Assembly (NCBI GenBank): GCA_030530785.1
Contig: JAUMUJ010000007.1
Coordinates: forward strand, 1 to 64,000
Source: Moraxella sp.
Lineage (GTDB): Bacteria > Pseudomonadota > Gammaproteobacteria > Pseudomonadales > Moraxellaceae
DNA length: 64,000 nt
Reading direction: 5' to 3'
Numbering within the stretch: the stretch's first letter is position 1; every line of letters begins with the position of its first letter. A program made the translations under genes and the position numbers. Below the pieces are notes generated by a model. It worked only from the letters and a program-made list of their open reading frames with translations, was not told where the DNA came from and searched no databases. Below are positions 58,805 to 64,000 of this stretch, one piece after another.

Positions 58805-59060
58805 CTTTCAACCTTTTCAAAATTGCTAATTGTTCGTTTAAAATCGCTTGTTCGGTTAATAACTTTTTGTGCTGTCTTTTTAACTCGTTATATTCAAAAT
58901 TAACAATTGTCAAATACACCGACGCACCAATAAAAATAAAAATCAACCAATCAAACCCCAAATATTTTAAACATGCCATTACCACAAAATAGGGCATTAT
59001 AAATTTGACACTATCGGTAAAATATTCGCAAAAATCGCCAATATAATTTAACAACTTCAT
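58788..59060 (-). CDS. Small membrane protein with coiled coil, 90 aa
   Basis: Two hydrophobic helices (VKFIMPYFVVMACLKYLGF; DWLIFIFIGASVYLTIVNF) are followed by a charged coiled coil (KKLLTEQAILNEQLAILKRL). It overlaps RusA as ATGA. Function unknown; membrane proteins in early operons may act in superinfection exclusion. Confidence 0.6.
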   Translation of the reverse strand: MKLLNYIGDFCEYFTDSVKFIMPYFVVMACLKYLGFDWLIFIFIGASVYLTIVNFEYNELKRQHKKLLTEQAILNEQLAILKRLKDDKPT

Positions 59061-59428
59061 ATCTCAAACACCTTAATTTCATCAATCTCAATAAAAACTT
59101 TACCGCCCTTGATGATATGCCCACGCTCCACAATCAATTTATCAATCTGACTGTCATCACCGTACACACCCGCCTTTGTGAGTGCGTCTAGCAATCCTTT
59201 TAGGCGGTTATCAATGTCGTTTTTGGCTCTTGTGCCAAAGTGCAATGTAATCTTGACTACTAAGCGTTCACCATTGGTGTAACACTTGGGTTTTTGTTGT
59301 TTGACCAGTAAAGCTACCGTCCGTTTATAATTTTTGGCTTCTGTGGTCAAAAATACCGCCCCATTTGTTGCCCTTGCCCAATAGTGATTAACAGTGGGGG
59401 CCATGGGCAAAATTAACTTTGTTGTCAT
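59057..59428 (-). CDS. rusA: RusA-family Holliday junction resolvase
   Basis: A 123-aa endonuclease. It has ILPMAPTVNHYWARA at the N-terminus and the signature KNDIDNRLKGLLDALTKAGV followed by YGDDSQIDKL, containing the catalytic aspartates. It resolves four-way junctions during phage recombination and packaging. Confidence 0.93.
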   Translation of the reverse strand: MTTKLILPMAPTVNHYWARATNGAVFLTTEAKNYKRTVALLVKQQKPKCYTNGERLVVKITLHFGTRAKNDIDNRLKGLLDALTKAGVYGDDSQIDKLIVERGHIIKGGKVFIEIDEIKVFEI

Positions 59429-59760
59429 GCTCTAATACTCACATAGCTCTTTTTTAAATCCACTCTACCTGCACCAATCTCACGCAATGCTTCATCGCCA
59501 AATGCTTTGATGTAGGCAGACAGCTCCATAAAATTATCCTTGTGTAGAATTTGAATGGTTTGACTGCCACGCTCACCCTCATGGCCCTTAAAATAAAATG
59601 TGAGCTGATAGCGTCTTGGCTTTTTCATGATGCGTGCGTGGGTGCGTTTGTTTGCCCAATCACCGTAGTACCTGATACGCTCAATATCTGCGTCATCATC
59701 GGTCAATGGTAGGACAACGCAGCCCTTAAAGACTGCTTTAAATTCATTGGGGTTGTTCAT
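59425..59760 (-). CDS. Uncharacterised early protein, 111 aa
   Basis: The ATG at 59760 follows the DnaC-like stop directly; the longer reading lies inside that gene. MNNPNEFKAVFKGCVVLPLT is followed by a Lys/Arg-rich central part (KRTHARIMKKPRRYQLTFYF) and a helical end. No family recognised. It lies between the helicase loader and RusA in overlapping order. Confidence 0.6.
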   Translation of the reverse strand: MNNPNEFKAVFKGCVVLPLTDDDADIERIRYYGDWANKRTHARIMKKPRRYQLTFYFKGHEGERGSQTIQILHKDNFMELSAYIKAFGDEALREIGAGRVDLKKSYVSIRA

Positions 59761-59761
59761 G

Positions 59762-60601
59762 TTAAATCTCCATAAAGCTCTGGTTAGCCTTGCGAAAGCT
59801 ACCCCAGTTGAAAGCAATCATTACCGCATTTTGAGCCAGTCTGTCCCATGCCCTATCGCCCAATCTCTCTACAATCTCATCACGCTCAAGGTTTGTGGTG
59901 ATGATGGTGGGTAAATTACGGCTATATCGCCCATCAATGATGCGACTGATGCGTTCACGGTTGGCAATGGCGGTATCAGCATTAGATGCCCCATCTGCTT
60001 CACCGAGTTCATCAATAACCAGCAAATCTTGGTTAATCCAATCATTCATCAGCTCATGTTCGCTGACGTCAGAATGCTTACTCCATGTTGCACGCACCTG
60101 ACTGTGTATGTCGCTTGCCCTGATGATTTGGACGTGCTTTCCATGTCTCACAAAATCAGAGGCGATGAGGTTCGCCAGTAGGGTTTTGCCTGTGCCTGTC
60201 TTGCCGTACATGATGATGTTGCTGGTGTTGCCCATGGGCAGGTATTGTTGGGCAAAATTGATGATGCCTTGCATTCTTTGCACTTGCTCGCCAAAGGGTT
60301 GCCATGCGTCAAATTGCTTGTAATGCGTGATACCTGACTGACGAGCAACACACTCACGCTCTTTGGTGGTGCGTGCGATGAGGTCGGCTTCGTCCTGTTC
60401 TGCCTTGCACTTGGGGCAGATGTGGCGTGCCTGCTCAGCAATGATGTTCACCACATCACGCACGACTAAGCCGTGCTTGGGGCAATCGGTGGAAACCTGC
60501 ACCATCTGCAATCCGTGTGGCAAGTGGTGCTTGGCTTGCATTTTTTCAGTGGCATCCAAAAGTGGGTTTATGCGTGATGGGTATAGGGGTAAAATGCTCA
60601 T
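59762..60601 (-). CDS. DnaC-like helicase loader ATPase
   Basis: A 279-aa AAA+ protein. A zinc-binding-like N-terminus (STDCPKHGLVV, HICPKCKAEQDEAD) precedes the ATPase core with Walker A IIMYGKTGTGKTLLANLIAS, Walker B LLVIDELGEAD, and arginine-finger region NRERISRIIDGRYSRNLPTI. It would recruit the host DnaB to the phage origin, the role of lambda P. Confidence 0.9.
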   Translation of the reverse strand: MSILPLYPSRINPLLDATEKMQAKHHLPHGLQMVQVSTDCPKHGLVVRDVVNIIAEQARHICPKCKAEQDEADLIARTTKERECVARQSGITHYKQFDAWQPFGEQVQRMQGIINFAQQYLPMGNTSNIIMYGKTGTGKTLLANLIASDFVRHGKHVQIIRASDIHSQVRATWSKHSDVSEHELMNDWINQDLLVIDELGEADGASNADTAIANRERISRIIDGRYSRNLPTIITTNLERDEIVERLGDRAWDRLAQNAVMIAFNWGSFRKANQSFMEI

Positions 60602-60611
60602 GTGTTGCTCC

Positions 60612-61835
60612 TTAAATCTCTGTTAATCCGATAGGGTTACTGCCCATCGCCATTGCTTTTGCCAAGTTTTCTTCCCAGTTTGGCGGTGTGGGAAAGTGTT
60701 TTTGATTGACGGCTAAGGGGTCGGCAGGGGTGCCATAAAATTTATCTGATGGTTTGGCTTGCTGTGGTGTCTCGTCTAGCCAACCTTGTGCGTTTAGCCA
60801 AGTGCTGGGGTATTGACAGTAACCCCTGTCTAGTTGATTTTGCAGATGACCCATATTTTTTGTGAGACCTGCCATAATTTGACCAAACAAAATCTCTGGG
60901 TTTTGGCTGTTTTTCATGATTTTGGCAAAGGTGGTCTGTGCTTGCCCTTTTGATTTTTTTAGTGGATAGGCTTTGTAAAATTCATCAAACCAAGCCTGAA
61001 CCTGAACGGCTGTTTGTTTGCTGGTATTGGGTTTTGATTTTGTGGTTGTGGATTGACTAAGCGATGGTGGTGTCTCACTAGTCGCTGGTTTCGTCTCTGC
61101 ATTCGCAGAATTTGTTTGATGGGTCGTCTCATCGCTTATCTCGTTTTCGCCAACGCCCACACAAGCCCCTTGGGGGGTTTGGGGGGATATATTATTTTGT
61201 TCTTTGTTTATTGTTACTTGTTTATTGTTTATTGTTTTACCCTCCAAAATGGGGTTTGTAGTTTCGTTTGTAGCCTTTGTAGGGTTTGTAGTTTCGTTTG
61301 TACCATCGTTTGTAGGTTGCTTGCAATGGGTGTCAAAAAGCATTTGTAGCTGTCCAATAGTCATGCGAGTATTTGCTTTAACACCTTGATTTCTAATGGC
61401 TTTTATCAATATTTCTTTTTGAGCATCGGTGCTGTTTTTCTTTGTACTTTTGTTTGTACCATCGTTTATAATTTCATTTGTAGCGTTTGTACCATCGTTT
61501 GTAGGTGTTTGTACCCTGTTTGTAGTTTTGTTTGTACCTTTGGCATTTTTGTAGGCTTTGATTTCACTATCCATGCGGACATGATGATACATAGGCTCAT
61601 CATCACCCTTTAATTTTTTGATGACAAAAAATCTATCAAGCACCACCTGCAAGGCTTGTTTTAGCTCATCTGTCTTATAGCCCAATCGCCATGCCACATC
61701 ATCAACATTGGTGGTCAATGGTCTTTCGCTATCATAGTAAATATCCATCAGCTCACGATAAGCCAGACGCTCCAATGGCTCTAAGTGGTAGGTTTCTAGT
61801 CTGTGTTTGGCAGGGTGAAAAGTGTAGTAGTGCAT
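60612..61835 (-). CDS. Replication initiator-like protein with DUF1376
   Basis: The start at 61835 (MHYYTFHPAKHRLETYHLEP) follows GGGG; two ATGs upstream are alternatives. The N-terminal DUF1376 domain includes LERLAYRELMDIYYDSERPL. A low-complexity Thr/Asn linker (residues about 90-290) is coded by repeats that look like an origin. The C-terminal part (VQVQAWFDEFYKAYPLKKSK) resembles lambda O/DnaT-like proteins. It acts with the DnaC-like loader. Confidence 0.82.
   Translation of the reverse strand: MHYYTFHPAKHRLETYHLEPLERLAYRELMDIYYDSERPLTTNVDDVAWRLGYKTDELKQALQVVLDRFFVIKKLKGDDEPMYHHVRMDSEIKAYKNAKGTNKTTNRVQTPTNDGTNATNEIINDGTNKSTKKNSTDAQKEILIKAIRNQGVKANTRMTIGQLQMLFDTHCKQPTNDGTNETTNPTKATNETTNPILEGKTINNKQVTINKEQNNISPQTPQGACVGVGENEISDETTHQTNSANAETKPATSETPPSLSQSTTTKSKPNTSKQTAVQVQAWFDEFYKAYPLKKSKGQAQTTFAKIMKNSQNPEILFGQIMAGLTKNMGHLQNQLDRGYCQYPSTWLNAQGWLDETPQQAKPSDKFYGTPADPLAVNQKHFPTPPNWEENLAKAMAMGSNPIGLTEI
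61254..61545. repeat. Iterons inside the initiator gene, probable phage origin
   Basis: GTTTGTACCATCGTTTGTAGG occurs at 61296-61316 and 61485-61505 and, with changes, at 61452-61472. Many shorter GTTTGTAG/GTTTGTACC units lie between and around. Iterons within the initiator coding sequence are the arrangement of lambda ori in gene O. Confidence 0.6.
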
Positions 61836-61836
61836 A

Positions 61837-62058
61837 TCAAACCCCATGCTTTGTGATGTGTTCAATCAAAGCACGCTCTTTTGTTCTGTGGGCGTACTTT
61901 GCAACGCTTGTTTGGATAACCTTTTCATAGCCCAATTTGTCCATGATTTCATGAACCGCCTTTTGTGCGTGAAAGTGAGCAAGGTGTTTTTCATCCACCA
62001 GTGTTTTATCGCCGATGATGTCTAGAATGTCGCTTCTTAGCTTGTCTCGTGCGTTCAT
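61837..62058 (-). CDS. Uncharacterised early protein, 73 aa
   Basis: The ATG at 62058 overlaps the previous stop as ATGA and follows AAGGA. A helical, charged protein (MNARDKLRSDILDIIGDKTL; HAQKAVHEIMDKLGYEKVIQ). It resembles no family I can name. It lies between the 37-aa gene and the replication initiator. Confidence 0.62.
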   Translation of the reverse strand: MNARDKLRSDILDIIGDKTLVDEKHLAHFHAQKAVHEIMDKLGYEKVIQTSVAKYAHRTKERALIEHITKHGV

Positions 62059-62168
62059 GCTGTCAGTCCTTCGCTTATCAGTTTTTGGGCAATCCATGCT
62101 TGACCTTTTTGGGTAAATACCGCTTGGGTAAGTGTATTATGCTCTTGCACTTTGGGTAAATTTGGCAT
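62055..62168 (-). CDS. Small early protein, 37 aa
   Basis: The ATG at 62168 follows GGAGAC at 7 bp. MPNLPKVQEHNTLTQAVFTQ leads to KGQAWIAQKLISEGLTA. The last part resembles the end of KilAC-type antirepressors. Its stop overlaps the next ATG. First gene after the Cro-like gene in the leftward operon. Confidence 0.55.
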   Translation of the reverse strand: MPNLPKVQEHNTLTQAVFTQKGQAWIAQKLISEGLTA

Positions 62169-62173
62169 ATAAT
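62145..62173 (+). promoter_or_regulatory. Plus-strand promoter of the OOP-like RNA
   Basis: TTGCAC (62145-62150) and a perfect TATAAT (62168-62173) are separated by 17 bp and point right, against the leftward early operon. Confidence 0.5.
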
Positions 62174-62179
62174 AGTCTC

Positions 62180-62276
62180 CGTTATTGATGCTTTGTTAAT
62201 AACGCCGTCCGTTGTAACTCCTAAAAGTTAATCCGAACGATGGACATCCGCCCCTAGTTGTCGCTAGGGGTTTTTG
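62180..62276 (+). ncRNA. OOP-like antisense RNA candidate
   Basis: About 97 nt from the predicted start to a rho-independent terminator CCCCTAG/CTAGGGG-TTTTT (62251-62275). It begins with CGTTATT/AATAACG (62180-62204) and has a second stem region (GTCCGTT with AACgatGGAC; TAACT/AGTTA). Its 3' end is antisense to the last codons of the Cro-like gene. Lambda OOP is in the same place and is antisense to the cII end. Confidence 0.5.
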
Positions 62277-62448
62277 TTTGGGTGGCTTTTAGTTTGCCTT
62301 TTGTACTTACTTCAAAACCCGCCTGTGTACGAAATGGAATGCCGTATTTTTTCCACTTCCATATGCATACCCGTGAAACCTGAATTTTCTCACTAAGTTC
62401 GGTTTGGGTTTTGCAATCGTAAAAGGTCATTAAGTCTGTAACTGTCAT
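62254..62448 (-). CDS. Cro/YdaS-like DNA-binding protein
   Basis: A 64-aa protein with an HTH: MTFYDCKTQTELSEKIQVSR and VCIWKWKKYGIPFR, as in Cro/YdaS proteins that oppose CI. It is divergent from the repressor gene, with operators between them. Its lysine-rich tail (KGKLKATQTKTPSDN) is typical of small phage regulators. It should switch the phage to lytic growth. Confidence 0.85.
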   Translation of the reverse strand: MTVTDLMTFYDCKTQTELSEKIQVSRVCIWKWKKYGIPFRTQAGFEVSTKGKLKATQTKTPSDN

Positions 62449-62545
62449 TTGCTAACCTTAGTTGATATATAAGGTTACATAAGTTAGCATACTTTTTGCA
62501 AAAAGTAAACCAAAATTAGTAAAGTTTATGCTAACATAAATTAAC
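62449..62545. promoter_or_regulatory. CI/Cro operator region with three related sites
   Basis: The motif TGCTAAC occurs in three sites: TTTGCTAACCTTAGTTGA (from 62449), GTTACATAAGTTAGCATA (62474-62491, reverse orientation) and TATGCTAACATAAATTAAC (62527-62545). Three operators between divergent regulators is the lambda OR arrangement. Confidence 0.65.
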
Positions 62546-62573
62546 ATCAACAATTTATTTGGGGTTTATCAAG

Positions 62574-63275
62574 ATGTTGCACGACCGTATACAGCGAAAA
62601 TTAGACGAAAAAAGACTAAGACAGGCTGACATTGCCCGTGCTACAGGCAAATCCACGGCGGCGGTTACGAAGTGGCTAAGCGGTCAGAACATACCAAAGG
62701 CGGATAGCTTGGTTAAAATTGCCAACCTGCTCGGTGTAACCCCTGAATGGCTTGCCACAGGTCAAGGCGAGATGACCGCCAAGCCCACGGTTGAGGAACT
62801 TCGCCAAAGAATCAAAGCCATAGAAAATCGCAAAAGCGAAGTTGAGCCGAGCGACTTTTTGTCCACAAATAACTCCGTGCCTATCATCAGTTGGGTGGCG
62901 GCGGGGTCATGGAGTGAGTCTAATGTGGTGGAATGGATAGATGAAGATACCGAGTACCTGCCCAGACCTGCCAATCTGTCAGCAAACGGTTTTTGCTTGC
63001 AAGTGCGTGGCGTGTCCATGATGCCTGAATTTAAACCTGATGAAGTGATATTTGTTGAGCCAAACTTTGGGGTGTGGGATTTAAAAAACGGTGATTTGGT
63101 CGTGGTGCGTGAAAACGGCAACCATGAAGCAACCTTTAAACAACTCATCATGGGCGAGACATCGGCGGACATGTACCTAAAACCCCTAAACCCTGACTGG
63201 CATGAGCAACGCATGACCCCAAAAAGCGAATGGGAGCTTGTGGGAAAAGTGGTGGGGAAATGGGTGAGATATTAA
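62574..63275 (+). CDS. CI-like repressor, S24/LexA-type autoprotease
   Basis: The ATG at 62574 (MLHDRIQRKLDEKRLRQADI) follows TTTGGGG; the TTG further upstream is unlikely. The 233-aa protein has an XRE HTH (TGKSTAAVTKWLSGQNIPKA) and a peptidase S24 domain with the Ala-Gly cleavage site in ISWVAAGSW, nucleophile Ser in VRGVSMMPEF, and Lys in NHEATFKQLI. RecA-stimulated self-cleavage would induce the prophage. A toxin-antitoxin pair follows 10 bp downstream. Confidence 0.93.
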   Translation: MLHDRIQRKLDEKRLRQADIARATGKSTAAVTKWLSGQNIPKADSLVKIANLLGVTPEWLATGQGEMTAKPTVEELRQRIKAIENRKSEVEPSDFLSTNNSVPIISWVAAGSWSESNVVEWIDEDTEYLPRPANLSANGFCLQVRGVSMMPEFKPDEVIFVEPNFGVWDLKNGDLVVVRENGNHEATFKQLIMGETSADMYLKPLNPDWHEQRMTPKSEWELVGKVVGKWVRY

Positions 63276-63285
63276 GGAGTATCAC

Positions 63286-63522
63286 ATGATTTTAGACATA
63301 CCTACTCATATAGAACAGGCAATCATTGCCAAAGCACAGCGACAGGGCATGAGTGTCAATGAGATGCTCTATGCGTTCGCCTTGGACGAGCCTATGCTAG
63401 ATAGCGGTCATGTCAAAAATGAGCCTTTGACAGCAAAGCAAGCAGAAATGTTAAACAACCTAGACGATAAGCCCACGCCCTTTATGCAGGAGCTTTTGGA
63501 CATGGGTAAGCGGTATGTATGA
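63286..63522 (+). CDS. Antitoxin of the GNAT toxin, LDI-P-IEQ-II family
   Basis: A 78-aa protein with the N-terminus MILDIPTHIEQAIIAKAQRQ, homologous to the antitoxins at 17528 and 39408. The C-terminal part (LTAKQAEMLNNLDDKPTPFM) is different and should bind the acetyltransferase. It lies 10 bp after cI, so it is probably expressed in the lysogen. It overlaps the toxin gene by 8 bp. Confidence 0.82.
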   Translation: MILDIPTHIEQAIIAKAQRQGMSVNEMLYAFALDEPMLDSGHVKNEPLTAKQAEMLNNLDDKPTPFMQELLDMGKRYV

Positions 63523-63985
63523 CGTTGTCGCTCTTGGCAAAAATCACGATAGGGCAAGGTTTGATTGTGGCGATGATGAGCTAAATCGCTATCTGTCGCA
63601 ATACGCCAATCAGCATGCCAAAAAAGGTATTTCAAAAACCTATGTACTCATAGATGACAACAATCCTGATGAGATATTGGGCTTTTATTGTATGGGGGCG
63701 TATGCTTTGGATAATAGCGGTCGTGTGCTGGCAGGTTATCCCAATGAAATCCCTGCGTGTCTGATTGGTCGGTTTGCCATTGATAAAGCCATGCAGGGCA
63801 AATCACTTGCCAATCATCTGTTCGCCCACGCCTTTGCCCATATCGCCCAGACAGCAAAGATAATGGGGCTTGCCTATGTGGTGGTGGACTTAAAGCGTGA
63901 TGAGCTAGCCCCTTTTTATCAAAAAATGGGCTTTCAAAGATTAAGCGGACTTAGAATGGTGCTATCTACTAAGGTGTTGGGTTGA
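63515..63985 (+). CDS. GNAT acetyltransferase toxin (AtaT/TacT-like)
   Basis: A 156-aa GNAT-fold protein. It begins DVVALGKNHDRARFDCGDDE, LNRYL, the start typical of toxin GNATs, then CLIGRFAIDKAMQGKSLANH, the acetyl-CoA loop (QGKSLA) and LAPFYQKMGFQRL. Such toxins acetylate aminoacyl-tRNAs and block translation. Paired with the small upstream gene it forms a type II toxin-antitoxin module. Confidence 0.9.
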   Translation: MYDVVALGKNHDRARFDCGDDELNRYLSQYANQHAKKGISKTYVLIDDNNPDEILGFYCMGAYALDNSGRVLAGYPNEIPACLIGRFAIDKAMQGKSLANHLFAHAFAHIAQTAKIMGLAYVVVDLKRDELAPFYQKMGFQRLSGLRMVLSTKVLG

Positions 63986-64000
63986 TGAATGGGTGTTGAT

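Larger units (their letters stand above)
20848..64000. mobile_element. Lambda-like siphoprophage (left end; continues past the window)
   Basis: Runs from the broken tRNA-Val to beyond the window end. It contains integrase, lysis, a complete lambda/HK97-style head-tail module, terminase, replication, methyltransferases, CI/Cro immunity and cargo genes. The structural genes are intact, including ORFs of 1932 and 1422 codons, so it could be inducible. Caveats are the terminase small-subunit start and the unseen right end. Between the tRNA fragment and 21000 the DNA is AT-rich, with two CGTAATT repeats (20889-20907) that may be integrase arm sites. Confidence 0.85.

Overview
The window looks like a Moraxella chromosome segment (Moraxellaceae, AT-rich). 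The chromosomal part carries acnB, an Acinetobacter-style dat/ddc pair for 1,3-diaminopropane synthesis and a TAXI-type TRAP transporter. The genus is an inference from gene content, not a database match.

Layout. (1) 1-10245 is host chromosome: the 3' end of tRNA-Thr(GGT), acnB, a promoter plus a hairpin-rich untranslated stretch, dat, a three-gene TAXI transporter operon, and ddc. (2) 10246-11781 is a decayed IS3-family element sitting in the loop of what looks like the ddc terminator. (3) 11843-20814 is a 9-kb P4-like satellite between 18-bp direct repeats that copy the 3' end of tRNA-Val. It carries a tyrosine integrase, AlpA, a broken CHC2/Toprim/DUF3631 primase-helicase, two iteron clusters resembling P4 ori and crr, a broken RelE-like toxin with its antitoxin, a RelA/SpoT-domain synthetase as cargo, and a HicA/HicB-like pair. 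(4) From about 20848 to beyond the right edge is a lambda-like siphoprophage whose left junction cuts the same tRNA-Val gene at its anticodon arm.

Prophage organisation. Rightward genes at the left end (160-aa protein, integrase, HTH-like protein, small membrane protein) use two copies of one 103-bp promoter/leader. Everything from 54.3 kb back to 23.5 kb reads leftward as the late operon: ParB-like, radical SAM, terminase, portal, head, connectors, tail tube, a gp49-Tad2 fusion, frameshifted tail chaperones, tape measure, tail tip, holin, endolysin. A cargo block interrupts it at 38.2-42.3 kb (KilA-N, Arc-like repressor, PIN toxin-antitoxin, secreted and zinc-ribbon membrane proteins, a poly-C lipoprotein, small membrane proteins). 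The leftward early operon (62.2-54.7 kb) encodes replication (DUF1376, DnaC-like), recombination (RusA, NinB-like, HNH) and two DNA methyltransferases. The immunity region has a CI-like S24 repressor, a Cro-like gene, three operators and an OOP-like antisense RNA candidate. A GNAT toxin-antitoxin pair follows cI.

Strongest leads: one antitoxin N-terminal domain joined to three toxin folds (plus a relic in front of the RelA/SpoT gene); a virion-operon Tad2 domain expected to sponge cyclic immune signals; two mobile elements stacked in one tRNA gene; a P4-style ori/crr pair; and a ParB/radical-SAM/basic-protein cassette next to terminase. Several genes, mostly in the satellite, carry single-base indels in short homopolymers. 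The very long neighbouring genes are intact, so I favour real decay or phase variation over pervasive sequencing error, but reads must settle it.
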